This document shows, in pieces, positions 22,300-34,930 of a stretch of 64,000 bases of DNA. The stretch spans positions 38,438,069 to 38,502,068 of the forward strand of contig CM023535.1 in assembly GCA_013350335.1 (NCBI GenBank), read 5' to 3'. The notes under the pieces were generated by a model that was not told the DNA's origin, ran no database searches, and was given only the letters and a program-made list of their open reading frames with translations. This DNA is from Chimonanthus salicifolius (Eukaryota > Streptophyta > Magnoliopsida > Laurales > Calycanthaceae). The translations under genes and the position numbers were made by a program. The number at the start of each line of letters is the position of its first letter. Position 1 is the stretch's first letter.

Positions 22300-24397
22300 T
22301 GTTGAGCACTGAAATATTATATTTGTACCCCTGATTATTAGATTACTTGACCATGATTTTGTATGTACCACATGCGTTTAATGTCATTTTCTAGTTTTGT
22401 AGATAAAAATGGAAAGTTCAGGAAAATAATCTTAAAATAGTGGATAATTGCAAGTGTCGTGCTTAAAATAGAAGACTTGGAATTTTATAATAAATTTCAC
22501 TCCCCTTCTAAGGTTTTTATGTAAATTGGTTAGTCAAGATCCAGTTATGAGAGTCTAAATTAAATCAATATTTTAGATTTTAAAGTGGTGAAGTTAATTA
22601 TTTAATTCTGGAAAAGAAAACCTACAATTCAAGTGCCAAAGCCTGAAATTCAAGATCAAATGGGCAAGATCCACTTCATATGGGCCAAGCTAAGCTTCAC
22701 AAGCCAACATTGGGCCAGGCCACAGACAGTCCATGTGCATTCCACACATTTGGGCCAGGCCAATGTGTAACTCAAAGGCCCAAGTTCTCAAACTCAAGTT
22801 CAAGTCAAGTGGGCCTAAGATGATGTCCAAGCTCAGCAGGCCTAAGTAGAGGTCCAAAATCTAAAGTCCAATAGCTTTATGGTCCAAGTTCGAAATTTTT
22901 CTTGTGATCGACAAGCCCATGACCGAAATCCATAACCTTAATCCCTCTCTCTTACATGCACATTTCATCTCCACCTTCCATTCATCATACATTCAATCTT
23001 AACCCTTCATCTTCTTGCAACTCATCTCCACCCTCCATTCCCCATCTTAAATCTCCACCTTCCATCCCATATACCAAAAATAAATAAAACCCTAGATCCA
23101 CCTACCATATCCAATTCATACATGCATAGATCTTGTCCATCAAAGCCATCTATCATATAGGTTGGTTGACCTTAGAATCTCATTCATTCATAAATCATCT
23201 CATCGTTTTCATAATTAATTTTAGTTACCCATTTGCCATCCATTAGATTTTAGGACATTTCATCACAACCATCCACTTCATACATTCATATTAGGTAAAA
23301 CCTTAGAGCCTCCATGCAAATCCATCTCATAGTATACATTGCATTTAATCTAGGCCATTCATCATATCATCTATCCATCTCTACCTTCAAATCACAACCC
23401 TTCATTAGGTACCATGTCACTCATATAATTATTTTTATTAGATCATCTTCGAACCATTAGATCTTAATCCAAAGTAATCCAAGCCATCCATTCATTAAAA
23501 ACCCTAAGTTAGAACAACTTGGAGCCCAAGTAGCCTCCATGCGCATATGCCTTGCCACCACCATATCCCTCCACATACTCCACACGATTTTAGCACTAAA
23601 AACTCTCCATGCACTTACACAAAAACCCATCTAGATACACTCCTAAGATCCTAACACACCTCATCATCCCAATCTTTCATGTCACACACGATTTTCACAA
23701 ATCCACAACACTCCATTCGAATTTCACCTAGGTCAGCCCTCCACATCATTTTCTCCTCATCCATCCATTCATTCATTCATCTCATGTCTCAATCTCATCG
23801 ATTCATTTGCATTGCATTAAACCAACCCTAATCCCATTAGCCATATTTGAAAATCACATGCCTAATCCAACTCCTATATTTTCTCCCTCTTTTCTTCCAC
23901 TCCACTCCAAGCCACTTTGCACAAGCCAAATTCGTGCGAGCCCTGTTAAATCCTAACCTTTTGGAACTTAAAATCTCATCCACCCATTTCTAATAAGATC
24001 TAATCCAAGCCTTTGATCCATCAACTTAAACCCAGATTCTTTAATTAGGAATGTAAATATAATTTTTTAATCTTGAACTTTGCAATTTTAATTAAAAATG
24101 AGACTACATATTCATGATTCACCGATTTAAAAATAAAATGGATTGATTTGATGAGATTCACAAGTTCAATAAAAAGTGGATTTCACTTGGTTTTCCAAAT
24201 AAAATATGATTTCTTTATGTTTTTTCAAATCTAAGTTTAATTCATTTTTCACAAGATTACATCATTTTAAAGGTACTAATTTAATTTATAACATATATTT
24301 TGTGATTCCCTGTAGGTTTGACCTCACACTCATATGCTATACTGTCAATTGGTGTGTACGCTTGCGAGATTATAAATGTAAAATTTGCACATCAACA
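22300..24397 (+). repeat. 3' LTR of the Athila-like element
   Basis: 2098 bp, TGTTGAGCACTG...AAATTTGCACATCAACA. The last 60 bp, with GTACGCTTGCGAG and AAATTTGCACA, are shared with the reversed ends of the LTRs at 122, 26506 and 61108. The middle differs, so it is a different subfamily. Pyrimidine-rich runs with 'ccatcc/ttcatc' fill 22950-23780. No gene seen. Confidence 0.85.
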
Positions 24398-25461
24398 ACC
24401 ACCTTTGTTTTAACATGCATTCCTCTTGTCTTGCACTTATGCTTGAAATGTCTGGTTAAACCACAATAAAAACATTTACAATACAAGTGTGTGTGGTGTG
24501 GTTTTTACCATGGATTGGTTCATGGGTCTCCTTGGTTAGATTGAGAATTACGACACCAATCACCATGAGATTTACCCAAAATAGGTTCTTCCAATTTAAG
24601 CTCACCTTGGGTAACCATGTCTTGAGATTTCTTAACATTTTTATCTCCAAGATATTTTGCAACTTCCTTAAGCTTCAAGTTTTCATTCTCATAAACTTTT
24701 AAGTTTTCTTGAAGAAACTTTTGAGAATCTCTCAAATTCATTATTTCATCATTTGAATTTTTCAAATTTGAAGAGAGAGAATCATTTTCATCATTTGCAC
24801 ATTGAAGTTGGCTAGCAAGTTTGGCATTCTCAATTTTTACCTTATCAAGATCTTTTGGGAATCTCATATTCTGTATGTACAAGACATTGTAGGATTCTTG
24901 GAGGTCATATTCCTCTTCAAAATCATCATCAACATCCTCTTCATCACTTGAGGATCCCTCTTGGTCATTAACAATGGAGGCAATAAAACATTTGAAATTT
25001 GCACCTCTCATGTTTCTCAATTTTATTATGAGAGGTGGAGCCATCCATTAAACTATCCAAAGATATGCAAAACTTTTCAATAAACTCATCTTGGATAGAG
25101 GTCCAATCATCATTCTCAGTTTCACTTGAAGATTCCATTGAAATGGGTGTGATAGAGGCAACAAAAACGTTTGCAATTTTGTTTTTTCATGAAACTCCAT
25201 ATCTGAAGAATTTTCAAATTGATATTCCTTGTCTTGTTCATTGGAGTTCAACAAATCACATCCATTCATGGACTTTTTAATCTTGAAAACAGATTCTTTA
25301 ACATTTTTATCTAGTGAAACTAATATGTTCTCCATTTTTATTTCCATGAAACGAAGTTTGAATAAGAAAAAATTGGAGATTTGGACATTGTTCTTAGCAC
25401 TTGGATCAACTTGGATGGTTAGATCCTTATGAAGAGCACAAAGCTCTAGTACTAATTGCAA
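24398..25461 (-). pseudogene. Ty1/copia-like Gag remnant
   Basis: Two minus-strand frames (25461-25048 and 25044-24520) and a shifted third can be followed. The middle one has an acidic stretch (GSSSDEEDVDDDFEEEYD) and then about 90 residues with heptad-like Leu/Ile/Asn/Glu spacing (KIENAKLASQLQ, DENDSLSSNL, ENENLKLKEV), probably a coiled coil. Around 24411-24470, in another frame, is CFYCGLTRHFKHKC, a perfect CX2CX4HX4C knuckle. This order resembles the long Gag of plant copia elements with coiled coils. At least two frameshifts are present, and downstream pol is absent because the Athila-like LTR was inserted at 24397. A primer-site remnant at 25443-25457 lies just upstream of the first frame. 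Confidence 0.75.
25443..25457 (-). other. Degenerate Met-tRNA primer site (copia-like)
   Basis: The minus strand reads AATTAGTACTAGAGC, three changes from the common ATTGGTATCAGAGC. It sits between an LTR-end-like sequence (CTATTCACCCCCCCTCTA, near 25500) and the Gag remnant, where the primer site belongs. Confidence 0.6.
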
Positions 25462-26058
25462 GTTCCCGGTGTCCTAGAATGAGAGTCAAGATTGAACATA
25501 GAGGGGGGGTGAATAGAACAATTACCAATTTTAATAGTCTTTAAAAATTTCTTGATTAATCAAATGATTTGCAGCAGATTAATTAGATTAAACAAACGTG
25601 TGATAAGAGAGTGTGCCAATAAAAAACAATCACACAATAAACTCTAACACCATAAGATCAATTTTTAGTGGTTCGGTTAACCAACCTACATACACTGTTG
25701 AGACTCATCCAACCTTGGGTTATCTCCAATTCACTAAGTTGGGAATTACACTCACACTAATAGATTAAGACTTCCACCTAACCAATTGGTTGGGAATTTC
25801 ACCCAACACCTATCCCTCTATTTTTTATAATGGTTCAAGCATATTGCTTTAGTCCACTTCACAATGATTTGAAAATTAAAATCAAACCTAAGAAGCACTT
25901 GCTTTTTGATAGCTCAACCTTTTAGATGTATGCTTCTTGAAGATGTCCTTCCCAATGTGATGTCGACGATGTCAAAGATGTGCCTTGTATATGCTCCATC
26001 ACAATTGTTGGGTAAGGTCTCTAGGATTTAAGATACACCAATAGTTATCCTAGATGGT

Positions 26059-26112
<54 letters not shown>

Positions 26113-26505
26113 TCACAATCAAGGTGATTAGATTGTAAATGATCCACCTAGTGTAGTGATTAGAGAGGAGTTGGGATTTGCGGAATGCCCTGGATTTACC
26201 TATTTGGAGTTTAAATAGGCAAAGAAAGAGAATCTGAACTTACGACGACAGATTGATCGTGCAGCCATGGTTAATTGTGCATTCAAATAGTGTCGTTGTA
26301 ATGTGATCGTTGCGCACTAAATGTTCTCTAACGGTTAGAAAATGGTCACACATGATTGATCATGCCTCACGATTGATCGTCCGTCTCTATTGGTGATTGA
26401 TCGTGAGTCGGCAAAAGTATTGGCCTGAAGCTATCCTATTTTGACAGTGTTTTGTCAAGAAAAGCCTTATCTAGACACAAGGCGATTGGTCGTGCGCCCG
26501 ATGTG
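25458..26505 (-). repeat. Copia-like LTR, 3' portion
   Basis: Minus-strand LTR of the element whose gag is at 24398-25461. It has the CCCCCCCTCTA motif near its 3' end (25502-25512), a TC microsatellite, and several 'gattgatcgtg' phrases between 26246 and 26495. It is interrupted by the solo LTR 26506-28244 and continues at 28250-28296, then probably ends just after 57557 where the Athila-like interior begins. Exact outer end not resolved. Confidence 0.65.
26063..26110. repeat. (TC)n microsatellite
   Basis: About 23 uninterrupted TC units inside the copia-like LTR. On the LTR sense strand (minus) it reads as a GA tract. Confidence 0.97.
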
Positions 26506-28244
26506 TGTTGTGCAAATTTGAAATTTATAACTCGCAAGCGCACGAGCTATTTAATAGTATAGCATTAAGAGTGCGAGGTCAATCCCACATGGAAACAACA
26601 AAATGTATGCAAAAATAAAATATATGAAATTGAAATATTGTGAATAAAAAAAATCTAGATCTTTATAAATAACCTAACTATGAAAATCAAATTCTAATTT
26701 TCACAAATATGACTTTAAATTAGTGGCATTCCAGTTGTAAGAATCAAATCTAAAAGTTAGAGTATCATCATCTAAATCTAAAATCTAACCAATAAATCCA
26801 ATTTAATTAAAGCAATGGTATGGATCTAGAATTTGTAAATAATCTCAAACCAGTTTAAGAGAACAAAATTAAAGTGTAATAAAATCAATCTCAACCTAGT
26901 TCAAAAGAATTTGAGAGAATAAAAAAAGAATAAAAAATTTAATAAAAATAATGAAATATTCACATAATGTACAATGGAATTGAGACAAGTAATTAGGGTG
27001 GCATGTTATCCCATTTAAAGATAAACCATGGCCTAGACTATGAAATCTTCTAGAATTATTAAATATAAATTCATGTTCTCTATTTATTAAAATTCTAATT
27101 AAGAAAATTATGATTTCCATTAAGTCAGAAATTTTCAATTCAAGCCTTAGGCTTGGGCAGAATTTCTACTTTCCTATCCGAGTCTAAAAATAAGCTACTC
27201 TTCGAAAAGAGCCTTAGATCTGAAAATGTTAAGTTCCACCAATCCTAAACAGGGTTTTACTTTCCTTGAAAAATTTTAAATTAATTTATTCCATAACATC
27301 TTAAAAAGAATTAAAATATTATAAAAACAATCACAAATAAAATATTTAACAATTGGGAAAACCATAAATCTAAAAAGCTACCATGAATTTTATTCAAATA
27401 AATTGAAATTAAAAATTACAATGTTTTGGAGTTTTTGCATCAAAAACATGAAATAAAAATAAAATACAAGAACTCACAGACAAAATTCGAATATTCATTT
27501 CTCTTCAAGTCTTCTCAGCCTCCAATCATCAGTGCTCCTTCAATCCTTGCTCTAATTCAAATTTATAATGCCTGAACCCCTCTATTTATAGTGCTCAAAA
27601 GAAACTGAATTAGGCAAGACTTGGAAAGAATTCCTACATAATTCTCTCTCCAAAACTTTCTCCCAATTTCTCTCTCCTTTAATTATCCAAGTTTACTGTC
27701 TTTTCCAAGCCATGGGCGAATTTTACAGATAAGACTCCATGATTTTAGGGATTTTGGATTATTTTCGAAAGTATGGTGCAAATCCCGTTTTTCTACACAT
27801 GCACCATCTTGCATCTCAATTTTGACCTTTTTAAGTTCCGAATCACGAAATTTCATGAACTACAAAGTTGTATCCCTAGAAGTATTCTTTCCAACGCAAT
27901 AAGAATAAATGAAATTGGATATCGGAATGAAAATTTATGGACAAAATATTGAAACTGTATCAAAATATTCCTCCTTCCAAAATTCTCTAGTCAATCTAAA
28001 TCCTATTTTTTTCTCTCATTCTTGCTTCCACAATGTTTCACAAGAAATTCACTCGGCCTACTTGGTCTTTTGCACTTGGATCCCATACTTGGACTTTTAT
28101 CTAGCCCAGAATACTGGTGGACTTTGGCTTATAGGCTTCATACTCAAACAGTGGGTCCATTTTTGTATTTATAAATTTCTACCACCTTTACAATTAAACT
28201 AATCCAAAATTAAAGGGTAAAATGGTCATTTGTAGTGGTCAACA
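26506..28244 (-). mobile_element. Solo LTR of an Athila/Tat-like element
   Basis: 1739 bp, TGTTGTGCAAATTT...GTGGTCAACA, with ATGTG at 26501-26505 and 28245-28249. It is homologous along most of its length to the solo LTR at 122-1688, sharing phrases such as 'tggcctagactatgaaat', 'acttggatcccatacttg' and 'aagggtaaaatggt'. It was inserted in the copia-like LTR. The frames at 26896-27138 and 27909-28202 are not recognisable proteins. Confidence 0.93.
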
Positions 28245-28249
28245 ATGTG

Positions 28250-28296
28250 TCGGCTTTGTCCACACAATTGATCGTGCTACCGATTGGTCATCCATG
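28250..28296 (-). repeat. Copia-like LTR, continued
   Basis: Short remnant with ATTGATCGTGC and GATTGGTCATCC, continuing the 'gattgatcgtg' phrases of 26246-26495. It ends at CCATG (28292-28296), the left copy of the duplication made by the next insertion. Confidence 0.7.
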
Positions 28297-28675
28297 TGTA
28301 ACACCCTGGATTTTCAAGTTATTATTTTATATGAAAATTACCCATTTAATTTGTGAATTTTAGATATGGACCTTAGATGGGTAAAGTGTTGGGTTATTGC
28401 CCAATTAAGATCCAACGGATATGTTATTGGTTCAATTTAAAATAAATGGGTAAGATGTGTTTAATTGGGTCAAGGTTGTTTATTTGGGTTAAATGCCCAA
28501 TTGGGACCCAATGGGTCATGGTTAACTTGGATGACCACCAAGTTAGTTCAATTTAAATTAAATAGGGCTGAATTAAATAATAATGCAATATGTCTAAAAT
28601 TTAAATATGGATTGCTTGGGCCGTGTATGTGAGGTGGACATGGCAAAAATGTTAATATGGTCTAAGATGAAGAAT

Positions 28676-30538
28676 CATGGGTTCGGCCATGGTGTATGGC
28701 CGAACCCCATGATGAATGTTTTTTTTGTGGACTTAGGTAGTTACCAAGAGGGTGAGATTCGGCCATGATGTATGGCCGAACCCCACTAAGGTGTGTTTGA
28801 TGGACTAAGTGTTTAAATAAATTAACTTAGGGATTTGTATAAGTGGCAAAGAAGTAAATAAGAGTGGAAGAGATAGACCATGGGTTCGGCCATGGTGTAT
28901 GGCCAAACCCCATGAGAAATGATTTAGGGATTTAATTATAGACCTATGTTCATGGTTTATGTATTGGTTATATTTTTATGGTTGGAAACCATGGAAGGAA
29001 ATTAGATGATCATGGTGCTCTAAATGGAAAAGGAGGAAACATAGGGTTCGGCCATGCATAGAATATTGATTAATTTTAAATGGTTTAAGAGGAATTGATA
29101 AACCATAGGGTTCGGCCATGATGAAGGGCCGAACCCTATGGAGGGTTGTTGGTTATTTTATGGGATGAAAATCATGGAATAATTATATGGTTTTAAAAGG
29201 GTTTAATTGATGTTCAAGAGGAAGTAAGGAACCATAGGGTTCTCCGAACCCCATGGAAAGGATATTAATAATTTTAATGGTATTTAAATAATGGAAGATG
29301 ATGAACCATAGGGTTCGGCCATGTTGTATGGCCGAACCCCATGAATGAAGATTGGTTATATTTTAATGCAATTGAATGATGAAAACCATGGGAAATTATA
29401 TATGTTTTTAAAAGAGTTTAAATGGAAGTTTGGAGAATAAAAATCATGGACCATGGGTTCGGCCATGGTGTATGGCCGAACCCCATGGAAAAATATAGAT
29501 GGATTTAATTTGGTGATGATCGAATGGAGATCATGGAGATGATGGCAATTTAGTAAATATAAGCCAAATTGAAAGATCATGGGTTCGGCCATGTCCTTTA
29601 CAGATTTAATTTATTAAGGAATTTTTATTGGATGAATAATTTTTAGAAAGAAGATTATGAACCATAGGGTTCGGCCACCATGGTCGAACCCCATGGAGTT
29701 GGATATTAATTTAGAAAGGATCTAAGGATGGTGATTAAATTAGAAACTTTCTAATTATGGAAGGAACCTTGATCTATGGATTCAAGTATGGAAGTTGATG
29801 AAAATGGAAAGTTTACATCATAGGGTTCGGCCATGGTGTTTGGCTGAACCCCATGAATCAAGTCTTTAGTTCAATTATGGATTTATTATTATTGAATAAA
29901 TTTAGAAGGAGGATGGAACCATGATATCATGGGTTCGGCCATAGGGTATGGCCGAAGCCCATGAACCAATTTTTAAGAGTCTTGAATGGATCTAATATGA
30001 TTAAAGGAATGGAAGGTTTTATTTATGGTTCTATGGTTGTGGATCATTGGAGGATCCATGTACATAAAGTATATTTGAATGGACTTATGTTTTGGAAACC
30101 TAAACATGAGTTGATGGAAGCAATGGCAAGGTTGTAAATAGGTCAAAATAATGGACATAGGGTTCAGCCATGGTGCATGGCCGAACCCCATGAATTATAT
30201 AAGGGATCATATGTTGGAATATTTTAAGGGACACTTAGATTGGATATGCATACTTAAGATAATGAGGGATTTAATTAAATATAGACCTATGTTCATGATT
30301 TATGTTATTGGATATGTTATTAGGTATAATGGCATATTAAAATGAATGAAAGGTTTGAAATGATTAGACCAATGACAAAGTTGTAATAAAGGGTGAAAGT
30401 GAGGAATCATGGGTTCGGCCATGGTGTATGGCCGAACCCCATGAGAACTGTTTTATGGATTTGAACAATGGCAATTTGGTAATTAAGTGAAAATAAGGGA
30501 CCATGGGTTCGGCCATGGTGTATGGTCGAACCCCATGA
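28676..30538 (+). repeat. Palindrome array, about 15 hairpins including broken ones
   Basis: Full hairpins start near 28676, 28751, 28880, 29104, 29305, 29452, 29663, 29819, 29929, 30157, 30407 and 30501. Three others are damaged: 29040 and 29579 keep only the 5' arm (GGGTTCGGCCATG), and 29233-29256 has lost the tip, joining GGGTTC to TCCGAACCCC. Spacing is 80-230 bp. Confidence 0.95.
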
Positions 30539-30604
30539 GGAATGGTTTATGGACTTAAATATTGTAAATAAGTGGGACATGGTTTTGATTGATTGATATA
30601 TTAT

Positions 30605-30714
30605 AAGGTAATGGGACCTCACCAGGTGTTTAAAATCATGAGCGGTTACCGGACGAAAGACGCAAGGACACGTTAGCGGTCTTTGATAGTATTCCACCTC
30701 ATTGAAACCATGGA
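30605..30714 (+). other. Conserved ~105-bp block
   Basis: Copy of the AAGGTAACGGGACCTCAC...TTGAAACCATGG block. Compared with 18413 it has AAAATCATGAGCGG in place of ACGATCGTGAGCGA, which keeps CTCAC/ATGAG pairing in part. Confidence 0.7.
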
Positions 30715-31449
30715 TATGTATTATGTACTTATGATGATTTTATTTCATGTTTGATAAGTTATTTTGGTATCAATCAATATGTTTCATGTAACGCCCGCCC
30801 CTTTTTCCACTAAAATCAGAGTCTATGCTTTTTTTTGAAATAAAAGCGAGAACGAGCGCGGGACGTCACGACGCGAGTTAAGTCTGAGCTTCTAAAGCCA
30901 GGCCCTTAACTGCCCAACCCTACGTGTGCGTGGAACAAAGTCCACGAGAACGGTTCACACGTAGAAAGTAAGTTTGCGGAATATAATTTAATGCGGAAAT
31001 TATAATAGAGTCTATTCTACCAATTTTAGATAGCAAGGAAGTTACATCATTTAAATTACTAAATTACCTCAAAAGGATAATATCCAAAAGTAAAGTCCAA
31101 ACCATAGCAGAAATATAAATTATTACAGTCCGACGAGCTAAGTTACTCAAATTACATTCCAAAATAAAATTAAGTAAGTCATCTAGCCCGCTTCCCCAAG
31201 CTCCTACGCTTGGCTCCCGTCACGTCCTCCGTTTCCACCATCCTCTGCGTCATCAACTAGGGTAGAAGTAGGGCGTTAGACAACGCGCCCAGTAGGACTC
31301 CGAGTAGGGCCAACACATGGATTAGTGATAACAAGCACATAGGTAATAATATAATAAAAACCATAAAATGAATGTCATGCCATGGGTGTCTTATGTCATG
31401 AGTCCCACCCATCATACATCACCATTTTACAATGTCCTTTTTCCAATCA

Positions 31450-31655
31450 TACATAAAATCCCCCTTGATGAAAAAACCTCATCAAGATAAATCGACACAA
31501 GGATCCCCCTTGATGGCAAAGCCTCATCAAGGAATCCCCATGCTTGCTTCTCGGTCGCCCCGACGGAGCATGGACTCCAGTTATAACTCAACACATCAAG
31601 ATATCCCCATGCTTGCTTCTCGGTCACCTTGACGGAGCATGGACTCCGGTTTCAT
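31450..31655 (-). repeat. CTTGATG hairpin units and CGGTCGCCCCGACG units
   Basis: Two CCCCCTTGATG...CATCAAG hairpins (near 31460 and 31505) followed by two CTTCTCGGTC units (near 31545 and 31615). Same modules as 5293-5632, but with T-A where that copy has C-G in the stem. Confidence 0.88.
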
Positions 31656-32026
31656 TATTTTCCCACCCATGCCATGCATGAGATGTAAATGCATTATGCT
31701 ATGTAATAGATATAATTCATAGTCTTAATATATAATTCATAGCCTTAACATATAATTCATAGCCTTAAAATATAATTCATAGCCTTAAAACCCATCTTAA
31801 AACAATCACATAATTACCAAAATAGATCAAGGAAAACAATTGTACAACACATAACCAAGGCTTACAATAAGGTAGCAATCCTACCAAATATCAACTAATG
31901 TCCTTTTACGTTTCCGTCTGATAATCCGGTCACCTATACGTGCACTGCTTGCGATGTCCGATACCTTATTACATATGAATAATCAGCCCATGTTTTTAAC
32001 CATTTCTAAGCCCATTAATCATACCT

Positions 32027-33440
32027 TAGTTCGGCCATACCCCATGGCCGAACCTCACTATCTAGGTTTTGTGGGCCCCATTTAATCCATTTAATTAATT
32101 TAATTACATGAGTCTAAAAATCAGTAACCTATGCTCCATAAATCAGCAAATAAGGTTATTATTTAGAGCCCTTAAGTCCACAAATATCCCCCATGGGGTT
32201 CGGCCATACACCATGGCCGAACCCATGGTTCTTCATTTTTTTTGCCATAATTACGATTTTGCCACTACTCCTTCCCATGGCTAATTACCTATTTAACCAT
32301 GCACACTTAAGTCCATAACTGATCCATAACTTGGATCCATTAATGATCCATCAACCATGATGTGTACACATTAAAAATCAGTCCTTAACTTAGCCTAATT
32401 TTCCATTCATCTAAATACATATATAATTCCAAATTTAGCCCATAAAATGACCTACAAGTGGGTTTAAAATCCAGCAACCTATGCTTCATTTAACTATACA
32501 TAAGGTCATCTTTAAACACACCTAAGTCCATGATCATCCTCCATGGGGTTCTTGATTTTGGCCTATATTTACCATTTTGCCACTCTTCTTCCATGGTTAA
32601 GTTCTCATTTTATTTTCCATCCTTAGACTCATAACTGATCTATAAAACTTGGATCCACTAATGATCCATCCACCATGACATGAAAACATTAAAAACAGCC
32701 ATTACTTAATCTAATTCCCATCAATTTGAGCACATACATACACCTTAACCTTAGCCCAAAAATGACTCATAAATGAGTCATGGGTTCGGCCATACACCAT
32801 GGCCGAACCCATGATGCCTTTTTCTTATCTTTCCTTGGGCCTATTTACATCATTTAGATCCAAAATAAACCCTCCCATGAGCGGGTTTGCATCATGCATT
32901 TAAATCATCACTTTTTGGTCAATATTAACCACACTTAAGGTCCATTAATTCCACTAACCTTTTCTCATTATCTCTATGATCCAAGCACACTTAAATCCAC
33001 CAAAATCTCCCCATGGGGTTCGGCCATGCAACATGGCCGAACCCATGGTCCATGTTGTTACATTATTTCTATCCCTTTAAAACATTATTTACTATACTTA
33101 AAGTCCATTTAAAACTATCAACCTTCTCCATCAATCTCCATATTTTTACCCCCTTTAAAATTATTAAAACATCACCATAGGGTTCGGCCATACACCATGG
33201 CCGAGCCCATGGTTCTTGGTTCATCCCCATCTACCATTTTTGAGGCCATTAAAAATCATTTACATCTCCCATGATTTTCTCATTTAATACCCCTAAAAAA
33301 AAAATCACTAACATTTAAACATTCAAAACCTTTAAAAACATTAATCATATTCCATGGTTTCCATTTTTTAAGACCCCATTAAAATCTCCTAATCACCTTC
33401 CATGGGGTTCGGCCATACTACATGGCCGAACCCTATGGTC
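32027..33440 (-). repeat. Palindrome array, 6 hairpins plus a half
   Basis: Hairpins near 32027, 32191, 32779, 33012, 33176 and 33400. Loops are mostly ACACC, with ACCCC at 32027, GCAAC at 33012 and ACTAC at 33400. 32541-32552 has only the 'ccatggggttc' arm. The wide gap 32230-32770 suggests lost units. Confidence 0.93.
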
Positions 33441-34439
33441 CATGGTTCCTTTAAAATCATACTCCCATGCTTAATTAAATCTTAATACAGTGTCCTTAAT
33501 ATTCATTTATTTTTCTTCATCTATCTCTCCCATTTTATCCATTTCTCATCCTTTCCTTGGATGGATTTTAGATCCATGGCCCATGATATTTTGGCCACCA
33601 TCCAATCCAAGAAAAATGGATTTCATGATTCTTTTAAATCTTTAAAAATGTAACCTCTTGTTTAAGAACACTTGCCACTCCGACGGCTCCTCCGGCTTCT
33701 CTTTTTCTCCCCTTGATTTCCTTAGCCCTTTCTCCTTCTTCTTCTCCTTGATGTTCGGCCAAGATGTGCTAGATCAAGATGGAGTCTCCAAGGTTTGGGT
33801 TCGGCTAAGGTAGGGATAGGTTTGAGAGAGGGAAGGGAGGAGAGGATGAGGAAAATGTCTTAAGTCTTTTGGTCTTGATGTGGTCGGCCAACACTTGAGT
33901 GTTTTCTTCCTTTCTTCTAAGTTTTTCTTCTTCTTTTCCTTAGACCATGGATCGGCAATGAGAGGGAGGGGGAGAGGGAGAGAGAGAGAGATGAGGGTGA
34001 GATTGAGAGATGAGATGAAAACCATCTCATTTTGGTTTCTTAGACTACACTCTTCCATGATGCCCATCCACCAACCAAGCATGGCTCCCATGTCTTAGTG
34101 GTGGTGGTTGAGATGAAACCACCACCAAGCCCAACGGTTTTGGGTGTCCTTAGCTAGGTGGCTTGGTCTTCCATCAAGTGCATTGACCATCCATCATGGG
34201 GGGTATGGGTCCTCATGCTTTGGGTGGGGGGTGGTTGAGATGAGACCACAATCCTAAGCCCATGGTTTTATTTGTGTTTCCTTGGGTGGTTTGGGTGAGA
34301 TAAAGCCACCACTTGACTTATTCCTTTTGACTCCCCATTGACCCATTTGACTAACTTAATTAATTAATTAATTGGATCCTTAACTTAGGTTAATTAATTC
34401 CCATCAAAATTTAATTCCATTAAATTTCCTCCATGAAAT

Positions 34440-34930
34440 CCACCCATGGTTGACCAAGTCAACCATGGTGGCCAGCCCCACCAACTCCTAGCCTACCCGC
34501 CACCTCACTTGGTGAGGTGGAGGTGGGCCCCATTCGGCCATGTCACTTAGGTCCAATTAATATTAACTTAGATGATTTAAAATAATTTAATCAACTTAAT
34601 CCACTTTAATCCTCCTTAATTCCCTTTGACTTATCCATGGTTGACCAAGTCAACCATGATGGTCGGCCCCACCTTTTCCTTGGTCCACACGCTACCTCAC
34701 TTGATGAGGTGGAGGTGGGCCCCATTCGGCCATGTCACTTAGGTCCAATTAATATTAACTTAGATGATTTAAAATAATTTAATCAACTTAATCCACTTTA
34801 ATCCTCCTTAATTCCCCTTGACTTATCCATGGTTGACCAAGTCAACCATGATGGTCGGCCCCACCTTTTCCTTGGTCAACACGCCACCTCACTTGATGAG
34901 GTGGAGGTGGGCCCCATTCGGCCATGTCAC
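34440..34930 (-). repeat. ~192-bp tandem repeat with two internal hairpins
   Basis: CCATGGTTGACCAAGTCAACC starts at 34444, 34635 and 34828, giving periods of 191 and 193 bp. Each unit has GGTTGAC, CAA, GTCAACC and, further on, CCACCTCA, about 5 nt, TGAGGTGG. The E1 LTR has only one unit (near 12137-12240), so this is a local expansion near the sense 5' end of the LTR. Confidence 0.9.

Larger units (their letters stand above)
19730..24397 (+). mobile_element. 3' part of an Athila/Tat-like retrotransposon, plus strand
   Basis: A tail of integrase, a long non-coding 3' region with the 'gaggacaatgttcaatttgagtttgggg' type phrase at 20094-20125 typical of these plant elements, a G-rich polypurine tract, and an LTR starting TGTTGAGCACTG and ending ATCAACA. 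The 5' part was separated by E2. The right end abuts copia-like gag, its likely insertion target (ACCAC at 24398-24402 would be the duplication; the partner is not visible). Confidence 0.85.

Noticed and set aside
26063..26110. GAGA-type regulatory element
   Set aside because: A plain TC microsatellite with no conserved context in the other copia-like LTR.
28297..28675. Normal LTR promoter and splice donor in this copy
   Set aside because: The TATA-like box, leader and donor seen elsewhere are missing between the LTR start and the first hairpin.
29356..30697. Small ORFs sharing peptides such as GFGHTPWPNP or GVRPYTMAEP, suggesting a protein family
   Set aside because: They are the palindrome read in different frames on both strands; frames start and stop at random around it.
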